This document shows positions 1 through 10,379 of a stretch of 64,000 bases of DNA, in pieces. The stretch is from the NCBI GenBank assembly GCA_018398815.1, contig CM031620.1, positions 68,564,516 through 68,628,515 on the forward strand. The letters are read 5' to 3'. The notes under the pieces are model-generated. The model saw only the letters and a program-made list of their open reading frames with translations, was not told the origin of the DNA and did not search any database. Origin of the DNA: Conus ventricosus (Eukaryota; Mollusca; Gastropoda; Neogastropoda; Conidae). Made by a program: the position numbers and the translations under genes. Positions within the stretch are counted from its first letter, which is position 1; the number at the start of each line of letters is the position of its first letter.

Positions 1-262
1 GGACTGCACTGATCAGAGCATTGTTTGCTGAAAAGGACTGCACTGATCAAGCTATTGGTTTTTGTGAAGACTTGCATATCAGAGCCCTGGTTTTGCTGAA
101 GACTTGCCTGATCAGAGCCATGTGGTTTGTAAAGATTGCATGATCAAGCCATGTGGTTTCTGAAAAGGACTTGCACTGTCAAGCCATGTGTTTGCTGAAA
201 GGATTGCATGACAAGCATGGGTTTGCTGAAAAGGACTGCAATGATCAGAGCATGTGGTTTTT
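1..262. repeat. Degenerate minisatellite, ~40-bp unit, cut by window edge
   Basis: About six imperfect copies of a unit containing 'ctgatcagagcatgtggttt' followed by 'gctgaaaaggactgca' run from the first base to about 262. Copies differ by many one-base gains and losses. The array probably continues upstream of the window. No coding role is visible. Confidence 0.8.
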
Positions 263-1709
263 CAGGGGAACACTTCCGTAGAAAAGAAGATATGCTTGAT
301 GATAGCACAAGTAGTCGCAATGTACTGGATATGACATGTTTATTCATCACTTTAGTTTGTGAGGTAAATCGGGCACACAAAGAGCAATGACTTGGATTAG
401 ACATGTTTATTATCAGCTCTTAGTTTGTGAGGTAACTCACCACAAGAAGCAACTGTAACAAAATACAATGATGAAAAAAATGAAGGGGGGGGGGGGGGGG
501 GGACGTGTTACATGAGATTTTTGTATTTAGAGAATGATGAGAATTCAGTTGTGTTTCAAGGTATAGTAATAACATCTAGAACAAATTATGCCTTCAAGTA
601 AGAACTCCATCAAGTTGAAACAGACAGTACAGCTTACAAATATCTTTCTCTGACATTTATCTATATTACAATGCATGCACATGGACACACATGCATACAT
701 ACAAAAATAGCAGAGATTGTTAACTCAGTGCAGACGCAGCTTTCTGCCACAACCGCGACACGCTGAGACGCACAATTTTGGGTATTTTACAAAAAATATA
801 CTGACAGAACCAAACCAAATACAACAATAAATATTATGTTTTTGAAAACTTCAAATCATGTTCTTTTAGAAAAAAAAAAAAATACTACAGTCCTGTGCTC
901 AGTAGACACTTCACTCGCCACTGGTTTGAAAAGTGTAGGAAAACAGCTATCAGCAAAAACTTTTTCTCCACGTAGGTATGGATGAAAAATCAATGTGATC
1001 ATGACTGTAGTCAACACAATGTGTAGTAAACACATAAAAACAATGTATCTTTCACACACACAGAGTGCTGCTGTCACATAATTGAAGAAAAAATGCAAAC
1101 ATTTCATCATCATTTGGCATGTGCAATTCACCATCAATGCTCATATCCTCTCTGTCTGATTCGGCAAGTTGGAAAACAGTTTGGAAAAGTTCGACAAGTT
1201 CGGAAAACAGTTCCAGTTTTTCATTTGATCATTCTTCCTTTATTTTTTCAATTTCTTGAAATAAGATGTTTCTGTTCGCTACCACTCGCTGACACTTCAG
1301 TGCAGACAACATGATGAACACGGGCAGCCAGAGTTATCTCCAGCTATCCCATAATATGAGCGAAAAAGTATAATTAAAAGCGAGATATACACCAAAGGAG
1401 AGGACCACCTAATAGAGGAAATCCTCAAATTTCTGTAGATACCAAGATTGTTTCCCTTAGATCGCACAACTACATGTGAAAATTTGAGTAAATCGTCGAT
1501 CACTGGCAGCCGACGCGTCAGTGCCAAGCACTCCACCCATCGCCCGCCAGGTGATCGACGAGGCGCCAATGAGTTAATCCAGTGGATCCCAAGCATAAAG
1601 TGTCACTTCAGATACAAACATATGCACATCCACAGTTTTCTGTTCAAGCCATCTTGAAGAATGTCTGATAAATAGAGATACTTTCATCGGCACTTTTTAA
1701 ATTTTCTGT
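263..1709. other. Non-coding stretch, nothing recognised
   Basis: AT-rich unique-looking DNA with a poly-G run at 485-502. I find no exon with plausible splice sites and no recognisable protein domain on either strand. If the AOX gene extends upstream, this lies in one of its introns or 5' to it. Confidence 0.5.
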
Positions 1710-2595
1710 TTAACCCAATGCCTACCAGATCGACCGAGATCGACGCGAGATTTCCTCTTTCTGAATACCGGATCGACCGAGATCGACCGCTGAATACTCT
1801 GTCAATGACTTTCGTTTTCACCATCGCATATCCCAGAATGCAATTGCGACAGAAGAGTCTTCCGGTACTTCCGTTTCTGGATGCCATTTTGGTTTTTGTT
1901 GCATGAGTTTTGGTGGAGTAGTTTCACTGCTGTGAATTTTCAAATTTCGGATTTTTTTTCGCGAAGATTTTCTGGGAAAATGGCGGATCAAGTAACTATG
2001 CAACTTGCAGAATTCATTTTCTGAAGTGATATTGATGAAGAGAGCGTATTTGCGGGCTACACTTTTGAAGAAGATTTGAAGCAAGATGATTCGGACGTCA
2101 ATCTTGACCTAGTTATGAATAAAGATCGACTGCTGACTGATTTTGAGGCCAGAATCAATAATGATTCAGGCGATGATAATGACGACGTCGAATAGCCCAT
2201 TGCTGCTGGGCCCAGACCCCCAAAAAAAGAAAATTCGAAAAACAAAACTTGCTGGAGATTCAATTTTTGACTGGAGTGGTTGGCTACAAAAAGTGAAGCC
2301 CCCCAAAAGTTTCCCTTGTTTTGATAGCCAGGAAACTGGGTCAGTCAGTGGGTGTGTCCCACGATTTGCCTGTAGGAGCATCACCTTTAGCCTTTTGATT
2401 TCAGAAGATAATGTTGCTTATAGCCCAGCCGACCGCAAAGGGCCATATCAGGGCTGATTTTGATTTCAGAAGAATTTTGGCAGACTTTTAACGAGAAACA
2501 AATTTATTTGCTGCACAAAAGCAAGCAGAAAAGGATGAACATAAACTCTGGCCTGAAATAAAAACTGCCTGTTTATCAAAAAGCAAAGAGGAGCC
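1710..2595 (+). pseudogene. piggyBac-like transposase, 5' fragment, broken
   Basis: A reading frame opens with ATG at 1980 (MADQVTMQLAEF...), then an acidic, Asp/Glu-rich stretch typical of the N-terminus of piggyBac/PGBD transposases. After frame changes, the segments SHDLPVGASPLAF and, past an inserted retroposon, RETNLFAAQKQAEK resemble the start of the DDE_Tnp_1_7 domain (a 'TPLDFF ... TN.YAAQ' type pattern, from family knowledge). In-frame stops at 2022 (TGA), 2193 (TAG) and inside both later segments show it is dead. Upstream, at 1710-1713, a TTAA is followed by CCCAATGCCTACC, compatible with a piggyBac terminal repeat. Homology fades by about 2595, before any catalytic Asp, so only the N-terminal part remains. 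Whether the TTAA is the true element end is inferred. Confidence 0.65.
2408..2457 (-). mobile_element. Ultra-short retroposon, copy 1 (50 bp)
   Basis: A 50-bp insert flanked by a perfect 15-bp direct repeat, ttttgatttcagaag, at 2393-2407 and 2458-2472. The insert is shared with 12357-12416 and 45395-45449, each with its own different target duplication. Read on the minus strand it starts CAGCCCTGATATGGCCC and ends in a TTATC-like tail, as expected for LINE-driven retroposition. It sits inside the piggyBac transposase remnant, so it is the younger event. Confidence 0.85.
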
Positions 2596-2621
2596 GGATA
2601 AGAGGTACATCATCACCACAG

Positions 2622-2692
2622 TGTGTGTGTGTGTGTGTGTGTGTTGGGGGGGGGGGGGGGGGGGGGGGGGGGAAGGGGGGGGGTTGCTCAGT
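2622..2692. repeat. (TG)n followed by poly-G
   Basis: About 20 bases of TG repeat run directly into a ~45-base G tract broken by one AA. Such tracts are prone to length error in assembly. Confidence 0.9.
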
Positions 2693-2699
2693 GCACTTG

Positions 2700-3406
2700 T
2701 GCAAAAGCACATTTTTGTTGAATTCCATCACAATCTAAAGCCCAGTATTCAGTAATCTGTTATTTTTTCCCCTCAGTAGTTAGAAGACAAATCTTCTTGT
2801 ATGTGCCTTCAGTTTAACAAAATTGTTGAAGTTTGGGTGGTTGTTTTTTGCTTCACAACAAAAGTTGATTATTTAGTGTGCATACCACACAGAATGACTT
2901 TATTTTGTTCCTGAAGGTTTCAGTACTTTGTTTAGACTTGGAAAATCACTCTGTGCTCCTAATCCATGATGTTCTGTGGGTACAGTGAATTTAGGGAAAA
3001 TTGTTTTAGCACCGAGAACACCGAAGTACAGTTAGTCTGTTCGTTTGTTTTTTTTTCCTCGTGTACCAGTTCATTATATGGGGGGAAATGGCTGTTTTGG
3101 ATGGAGTGATGTCTTTGAATTTTTTTCATTACTTTTACAGAATAGATAAGTTAAAAACAAATTTTCTGTTGAGGTTTCTTTATGGCAAGTGTGTATGTGT
3201 TGCGGAGTTACCTCTCTTGGCATGGTATTCTCATAGTCATATAGCCAAAGTCATGCGGTAGGCAGAGGGTTAACATGCCTTCAGCTCTGGTGATGGCCTG
3301 GCTTTTATAGCAGTATGACTTTGATACCTGTGCTGTACCTGTGTTTTGTTTGTTTTGTCGTCTGTATTGTTCACATTATCTGCCATTGCTTTCTGTGGGA
3401 CCTCAG
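2700..3406 (+). other. Intron before the AOX terminal exon
   Basis: AT-rich sequence with no other exon recognised. It ends in a pyrimidine-rich tract and CAG at 3404-3406, the acceptor used by the AOX exon. I looked for the preceding AOX exon (LET, NERMHL and LEEEA motifs) in this window and did not find it. Confidence 0.6.
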
Positions 3407-3532
3407 GAGGATGCGAAGATGCGTGACGTGGTCCTGGCCATCCGTGCAGACGAGGCTCATCACCGCCTGGTGAACCACACGCTGGCCTCCATGAAGCGGG
3501 ACCAGTTCAACCCCTACAAGCCGGGCCAGTAG
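3407..3532 (+). CDS. AOX: Alternative oxidase, last exon (partial gene)
   Basis: This exon encodes the C-terminal 41 residues of mitochondrial alternative oxidase, the di-iron ubiquinol oxidase of the inner membrane that passes electrons from ubiquinol to oxygen without pumping protons. The translation begins EDAKMRDVVLAIRADEAHHR and ends NPYKPGQ before TAG. RADEAHHR is the family signature holding the last Glu and His iron ligands (ExxH). The Asn-Pro-Tyr-Lys-Pro-Gly tail is, to my knowledge, typical of animal AOX proteins. The exon starts in phase 0 right after a polypyrimidine-CAG acceptor at 3401-3406. The reading frame stays open upstream of the acceptor, but the peptide there (MFCLFCRLYCSHYLP...) has no AOX similarity, so the acceptor sets the boundary. 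Earlier exons must lie outside the window to the left. AOX is present in molluscs and lost in vertebrates and most insects. Confidence 0.93.
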   Translation, partial: EDAKMRDVVLAIRADEAHHRLVNHTLASMKRDQFNPYKPGQ

Positions 3533-4145
3533 GATGACTGCCAGCGACACACCAGACCTGTGAGGCCTGGAGGGGGTGGAGGGCTTGCTGCTCTTGTTTG
3601 TGCACCCGTGTGGAGGAGAGAAAGACCAGAGTTTCAGAGCTTCCCTCCTGAAGTGCTGGGAGATGGGGAAATCGGGTCGGTGTGGAGATGGAGGGGGAAT
3701 GTTTGTATCGAGTTCAGGGTGGGGGTGGGGCTACGTGGACTTTGTACGGAGTCGAGGGTCAGCCACACAGAGTTCTGTCTGTGAGAGGTCAAAGGGATCA
3801 TTTCAGTCTCTGTGTTCTGGAAATTCTCAAAGTTGCTTCTGTTCTGCACTTTTTATTATTTTTTTCTGTAAAAGGTTTTTTCTTTCTTGTTCTGTTCTGT
3901 TTTTTGGGGTTTTTTTTAGAGAGAGTCTTCTGTTCTTTTTAAAATGTTTTTTTTTCTTTAACAGTAAGGCAGAGTAGAATGAGCTCTAGTTGGTCATTCT
4001 GCTGTGCTAAGAAGACAACTTTCTTTTGTTCCAGACATGTTTTGGAGTGACTTTGTTTCATCCTGGTGGTGATAGATTAAGTACAACAACCGGGACATTT
4101 CATCAGCCCTTATTTTGTCTGTCTTTAAGTTTCAGGTGCTTTGGA
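3533..4145 (+). other. Probable AOX 3' UTR
   Basis: GT-rich sequence directly downstream of the AOX stop with long T runs near 3840-3960. No clear AATAAA signal was seen, so the transcript end is not fixed. Open frames here are short and low in complexity. Confidence 0.5.
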
Positions 4146-4725
4146 ATATGTCGGTGACTGTGTGGTCTATGGTGGATGTTTGAAGAGTTAATGGTGCTGT
4201 TGATGATCTCAGTGGCTGTATGTTTGAGGCTGGATATCGGAGGAGTTAAGTGGAGTCATTAATCTCCTCAGTGACTGTTCTATGTAGGATTTTTTACATG
4301 TTTAGAAGTACCATTGATTATCTCAGTGATTGTGTTCCATGGTGAAAGTTTATGGAGTTGAGAGGTGCTGTTAATTATGTCAGTGACTGTTGTGTGTTGG
4401 ATATCTGCAAAATCAAGTGAAACCGTTACTCTTAGTGGCTGTGTTCTATGCTGGATGTCTGAAGAGTTTAACAGTTCTGTTGATCACTTCAGTGTCTGTG
4501 ATACGTGGCTGTGTTCTGTGCTGGATGTCTGAAGAGTTTAACAGTTCTGTTGATCATTTCAGTGTCTGTGATACGTGCTGGATGTAAGGCCTGAGGAGCA
4601 AGTGGTGCTGTTAGTTATCTCCATGACTGTGTACTTTGTTGGATGTCTGAGTTGTTAGTTATCTCCATGACTGTGTACTTTGTTGGATGTCTGAGTTGAG
4701 TGGCACGTTGATTCTGTCTGACCAT
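4146..4725. repeat. Degenerate tandem repeat, ~60-70-bp unit
   Basis: About eight diverged copies built on 'tggatgtctgaagagtta', 'gtgctgttgatgatctc' and 'agtgactgtgttctatg'. The two copies at about 4440-4570 are nearly identical, suggesting recent local amplification within an old array. Confidence 0.75.
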
Positions 4726-4892
4726 GATGAACGTCCTGGGAATTATATTGTATATGTTGAGTTTTGAAAGATAGGTGCCTTTTGTGTTGGACACGCTTTG
4801 ATATCTACTATCTTCTCCATGGCTGGCTAAGTGTAAACCATGTAAACATGACTATCCCCCGAACAGTGAGCTAAAAGTCACATTGGGTTGTT

Positions 4893-5254
4893 TTGCAGTG
4901 GAGCAAGAAAGAGTGAGTTGACGCAGATTGTCAAATTGAAGAGTTTGATAGATTGTGATTTGACTGTCATGTTTTTTACATAGTGTTCTGTGGAAAGATA
5001 CAAATTTCTACAAGTTGGAAAATTCCTCCTTACTTTTTTCTGATGGAAACTGTCTTTGATGAGGTTTGCAAACTTGCAGTGGAGCAAGAAAGAGTGAGTT
5101 GACGCAGATTGTCAAATTGAAGAGTTTGATAGATTGTGATTTGACTGTCATGTTTTTTACATAGTGTTCTGTGGAAAGATACAAATTTCTACAAGTTGGA
5201 AAATTCCTCCTTACTTTTTTCTGATGGAAACTGTCTTTGATGAGGTTTGCAAAA
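4893..5254. repeat. 181-bp direct tandem duplication
   Basis: Two adjacent, essentially identical copies at 4893-5073 and 5074-5254. Downstream, 5270-5400 holds two ~65-bp diverged copies of a motif around 'ctcctgtaaccgatg' and 'ggttttatttgtctgat'. No gene seen. Confidence 0.9.
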
Positions 5255-5609
5255 TTGCGGCAAGTTTTCACAAAAGAGCTATTGGTGGAGAGGGAGTCTC
5301 CTGTAACCGATGTGCTTGGTTTTATTTGTCTGATCTGTGTGAGAGGGGATCTCCTGTAACTGATGGTAGATCTGGTTTTATTTCTCTGATTGAAAATGCT
5401 ATGCAGCGCTGAAAGAAGAGAAAAGGACACTATGAGGAAGTTGTGGCAACACAAAAAAAAGAAGAAAAAAGCAAACAAGAAGAGGGAGGGGAGGAGGGAG
5501 ACGCGATGTTGTCAATGTGAACAGAGACGATCAGAGATTTTGTTAGTCAGAACATAGCAGCACCCCTAAAACAAACACAATGTTTTTGAGTATGCGGAGT
5601 TTTTGTTTG

Positions 5610-5822
5610 TTTGTTTTTGCTGTAGCATAAGCCCTGTGCAGTTTTTGGCTGTTAGCATAAGCCTGTGCAGTTGTTGCTGTATAGCATAAGCCCTGGCCTG
5701 CAGTTGTTGCTGTATAGATAAGCCCTGTGCAGTGTGTGCTGTAGCATAGCCCTGTGAGTTTTGCTGTAGCATAAGACCTGTGCAGTGTTGCCTGTAGCAT
5801 AAGCCCATGTGCAGTTGTTCTG
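5610..5822. repeat. Minisatellite, ~28-bp unit
   Basis: About eight noisy copies of a unit 'gcagttgttgctgtagcataagccctgt'. Repeated, still noisier, at about 14870-15045 in the second copy of the segment. Confidence 0.85.
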
Positions 5823-6177
5823 ACAAATTAATGTAGGTTGTATCGTTCAGGTTGGAGGACAGTATGATAGGACATCGCTCATATTTTATTGCCTGAAAAT
5901 AGAAGCTATTAGGTTATTAAAGACACAATGCTTGGGTTATTGAACAGCAGAGACCCGACCACTCACACTGTTCCATATCTTTTGATCTCCCTTGATCTTG
6001 AATGGATCCTCATTGCATAGGCTCAACAGATTCTCCCCTACATTTTATACTGTTTGCATAATTGCTTTTATTTTTAGTTTTTAAGCACTTTTTTTCCTCT
6101 CCAGAAATTTTCTTTTTGTTCCATTATACTACCCTTCGCTGGGTGCTTTGGGGTGCAGTTGGATTCTTTTTTGAACC

Positions 6178-6330
6178 CTTGGTGTTGAGAACACCACAGA
6201 ATTATGGTGACTTTGGTGTGTCTCGATTTGGACACCAAGTGCACAGACACAATCAGCCCGTGTCTCCCTGATGAGTCCGCTCCAGCGGACGAAAGGTAGG
6301 AGAAGGCAATACAAATAGATCTGCCTTCGA
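6178..6330 (+). ncRNA. Multi-hairpin RNA with hammerhead-ribozyme-like core
   Basis: Five hairpins follow one another: GGTGTT/AACACC (6181-6196), TTGGTGT/ACACCAA (about 6214-6240), AGACAC/GTGTCT (about 6245-6265), GTCCGC-TCCA-GCGGAC (6275-6290), and GAAGGCA/TGCCTTC (about 6302-6330). The fourth lies between CTGATGA (6268-6274) and GAAA (6291-6294), which is exactly the conserved hammerhead core flanking stem II. TCTCC (6263-6267) can pair with GGAGA (6299-6303) as stem I after a GTA cleavage triplet (6296-6298). Stem III would be almost absent (GAAAGGTA), so activity as a monomer is doubtful. The third hairpin and stem I compete for the same bases. It may be part of a retrozyme, a SINE or a Penelope terminal repeat. 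The noisy counterpart is at about 15420-15510. Confidence 0.6.
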
Positions 6331-6414
6331 ACGGGACAGTACGATGGTTCCCTCAGGCCTGCTAGTGACAGGGTTTCTCATATTTTCAATATTCCCCCCA
6401 TTTTTTTTCTCTTT

Positions 6415-6474
<60 letters not shown>

Positions 6475-6552
6475 TCAAATCTTTGCCAAGTCTTACTATA
6501 ATAACTGAAGAACTGTTACCTGGACGTGTTTTCACCCACTATTTATTGTTCA

Positions 6553-8897
6553 GTGGTTTGTAAAGCTCAGTTGGAGGACAGTAAGATCGGTATGTTTTCA
6601 TATCTTATTGCCTGAAAATAAAATGCTGATCAGGTTGTAAAGTTCAGTGGAGGGCACAGTATGATCGGTATGTTTCATATCTTATTGCCTGAAAATAGAA
6701 TGCTGTCAGGTTGTAATGTCAGTTGGAGGACAGTATGGTAGGTATGTTTTTCATATCTTATCGCCTGAAAATAGGAATTGCTGTCAGGATGTAAAGTTCA
6801 GTTGGAGGACAGTATGATAGTATGTTCTATCTTATGCCCTGAAAATAGAATGCCTCGTAAGGTTGGTAATAGGTTCAGTTGGAGGACAGTATGATAGGTA
6901 TGTTTCCATATCTATCGCCTGAAAATAGAATGCTGTCAGGTTGTAAAGTTCAGTTGGAGGGACAGTCTATGACTAGGTATCGTTTCATATTTATCGCCTG
7001 AAAATAGAATGCTGTCAGGTTGTAAAGTTAGTTTGGAGGGACAGTTAGATAGGTATGTTTCATATCTTATCGCCTGAAAAATACGGAATTGCACGTTCAG
7101 GTTTGTAAGTACAGTTGGAGGACCGTCTGATAGGTATGTTTCAATCTTATTGCCTGAAAATAGAAAGCTGTCAGGTTGTAAAGTTCAGTTGGCGGGACGT
7201 AAGATAGGTATGTTTCAATATCTTATTGCCTGACAAATAGCAATGCGGTCAGGTTGCTAAAGTTCAGTTGGAGGGAAGACAGTATGATAGGTATGTTTCA
7301 TATCATATTGCCTGAAATATAAAATTTAGAATGCCTGTGTTCAGGTTGTAAGTCTCAGCTTGGAGGACAGTTATGATAGGTATGTTTCATATCGTAAATT
7401 ACCTGAAAATAGGAATGCTGTCAGGTTGTAAAGTTCAGTTGAGGGAACAGTCTGGTAGGTATTTTTCATATCTTATCTGCCTGGAAAATAGAATGATGTC
7501 CGGTTGTAAAGTTCTGTTGGAGGGACAGTATGATGGTATGTGTCTTATCTTATCGCTCTGAAAATAGAATGCTGTCAGGTTTGTAAAGTCAGTTGCGAGA
7601 GGGCACAGTAAGATAGGGTATGTTTCATATCTTAGCGCCTGAAATTGAATTGCTGTCAGGTTGTAAGTTCAGGGGGAGGACAGTATGATAGGTACTGCTA
7701 GTTCATATCTTATGCCTGAAACATAGAATGCTGTCGGTTGTAAAGTTCAGTTGGAGGGACAGGTATGATAGCGTATGTTTCATATCTTATCGCCTGAAAA
7801 TAGAATGCTGTAGGGTTGTAAAGTTCGTTGGGGACAGTCATGATAGGTGTTTCATATCTTATCGCCTGAAATGAATGCTGTCAGGTTGTAAAGTTCAGTT
7901 GGAGGACAGTATGAGGTATGTTCATATATCTATTGCCCTGAAAATAGATGCTGTCCGGTTGTAAAGTTCAGTTGGGAGAACAGTATGATAGGTAGGTTTC
8001 ATATCTCTATTAGCCTGGTAAAAATAGAATGCTGTCAGGCTGTAAGTCAGTTGTGAGGACAGTATGATAGGTATGTTTATATTTATCGCCTGAAAATAGA
8101 ATGCTGTCAGGTTGTAAAGTTCGTTGGAGGACAGTAGGATAGGTATGTTTCATATCATATTGCCTGAAAATAGGGAATGCTGTAGGTTGTTAAAGTTCAG
8201 TTGGGGCACAGTATGATCAGGTATGTTTCATATTTATTGCCTGAAAATTGAATGCTGTCAGGTCCGTAACAGTTCAGTTGGAGCGGAGGACAGTTGATAG
8301 GTATGTTTCATATCTTATCGCCTGAAATAGAATGCTGTCAGGTTGTATAAGTTCAGTTGGAGGACCAGTATGATAGGTGTTTTCATATCTTATCGCCTGG
8401 AAAAATAGAATGCTGTCAGGTTGTAAAGTTCAGTTGGAAGACTCAGTATGATAGGTATGTTTCATATCTTATTGCCTGAAAATAGAATGCTGTCAGGTTG
8501 TAAAGTTTCAGTTGGAGGACAGTATGATAGGTATGTTTCATATCTTATTGCCTGAAAAAAATTTTAGTAGTGAATGCTATTTTTAAAAGGTTGCGTAAAA
8601 GTTCAGTTGGAGGACAGTATGATAGGTATGTTTCATATCTTACTGCCTGAAAATAGAATGCTGTCAGGTTGTAAAGTTCAGTTGGAGGACAGTATGATAG
8701 GTATGTTTCATATCTTACTGCCTGAAAATAGAATGCTGTCAGGCTGTAAAGTTCAGTTGGAGGACAGTATGATAGGTTTATGTTTCCCTATCTTACTGCC
8801 TGAAAATAGAATGCTGTCAGGTTGTAAAGTTCAGTTGGAGGACAGTATGATAGGTATGTTTCATATCTTACTGCCTGAAAATAGAATGCTGTCAGCC
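6553..8897. repeat. 75-bp satellite array, about 31 units
   Basis: The unit contains 'ttgtaaagttcagttggagg', 'acagtatgataggtatgttt', 'catatcttattgcctgaaaa' and 'tagaatgctgtcag'. Units before about 8500 carry many small indels; the last four to five are clean. Since 75 bp is 25 codons, the clean end gives a 147-codon open frame (8574-9017) of a 25-residue repeat; I do not take this as a gene. An isolated unit at about 5832-5911 lies outside the array, so the DNA between (about 5912-6552, holding the hairpin RNA and a T tract at about 6417-6469) looks like an insertion into the satellite. Confidence 0.92.
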
Positions 8898-9205
8898 CAG
8901 GGACTGCATGACAGAGAGGATTCTGTTCATGATGACAGAGAGAGGATTCTGTTCATGATGACAGAGAGAGGATTTGTTCATGATGACTTTCTTACAACTT
9001 TGAAATTCCAGCCTTGATTTTTGCATACAGTGACAAGTTTACACTGGCCTGAAAGTATTTAGAGAAGGCGGGATGGTGTGGGTTTTTGTTTCTTGTCCTT
9101 CTACAATCAGAATTAAAAATGCATAGTGTAAGGATGGATTTTTTGTTTGGTTTTTGTGTGGTCAAAAAGGAAGTAAGTGCATTTCTTTTTGATCAGTATC
9201 TCTTA

Positions 9206-9240
<35 letters not shown>

Positions 9241-10379
9241 CAGCATGTGCCTGCATGCATGCGTGAGTGAGTGATGTGTGTGTGTGTGTGTTCAGATCCA
9301 TATTCATGTTGATGTTGATCAGCTCATTTCTATGTGCTACAGCATGTTGTCGCACAAAAAGGCAAGATGTTTGTTGACCGTATCAATCCACAGTGCTTTC
9401 CTTTTCATATCTGTATCGTTCATAAACATTGAAAGACCTGCTCTGGTATGACCATCAGTGGAAAAGTATGGGAAGAGTACCAAGGAGTGATCAGAGTGCG
9501 ATGTCCATCATTTTGTTAATAGTATTTGAATGCATATAACAGCTTACCTGTTCTGTTAGGGAGTGCTGCCTTTGGTGTGATGATAGGTTGCTATTTCATC
9601 TGTATGACAATGTATTTCTTCTCATTATTTCTTCAAGTGTTTTGATTGGTGGTTATGCATGCTTGTCCATACGTGAATTTGATCAGTTGATCCATGCACT
9701 TAAACTAATTATTGTGGCTATTTTTGTACATCAGTAATCCATTTTCTTACAATAATTATTGTGGCTATTTTTGTACATCATTGATTTACTGCCATATTTT
9801 CAGTTCTTGCCAGTTATTATTGTGTCATTGTCCATGTGTGTGCGCACATGCGTATGTGTGGATGCACATATTTTGAAGGAAAATCTGATATAAAAACACG
9901 AACATTAAGCTTTAAAATGGTTTAGATACTCTTAAGTCGATGTTAGATCTATTCATTTTGTGTTGATTTATGTGACAAGGTGTATCATCCAGAAGTAATT
10001 CAGAGATTTCTCTATTCGTGCATGTGGTTTTGAATATATGTAGGCACACGTATATGTATATGTATACGTAGCTGTGTTATTATGTACTTTGTTGCATGCA
10101 TTTTTTAAGATGCACTCTGTGCGTTCAGTTTTTATTACAGACATGATGGTCTTTTGTGTTGTGTTTCCTTTGCTAAGTATATTTTTCTTTTTCATATTTT
10201 CTTTCATTTCTTCAGATTGCCCTGCTATGACAGTAAACTTTTATACAATGTTTCATCTTTGATTTTGGACAGTTTGTATCACTTCAGCCCAGGGGATCAT
10301 ACAGGGCCCTTTCGGGATTATCGCTACATATTTAAAAAAGATTGAAAAAAGAAAAGGAAAGAAACCACTTCCTTAAAAA
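8898..10379. other. Non-coding stretch
   Basis: Three 'gatgacagagagaggattctgttcat' type units sit at 8905-8985, and a (TG)n tract at about 9210-9239. A ~50-bp tandem duplication at about 9710-9785 contains 'ttattgtggctatttttgta'. The rest is AT-rich without recognisable genes. Confidence 0.7.

Noticed and set aside
8574..9017. 147-codon frame of 25-residue repeats
   Set aside because: It is the clean end of the 75-bp satellite; the rest of the array is out of frame, so no selection for coding is visible.
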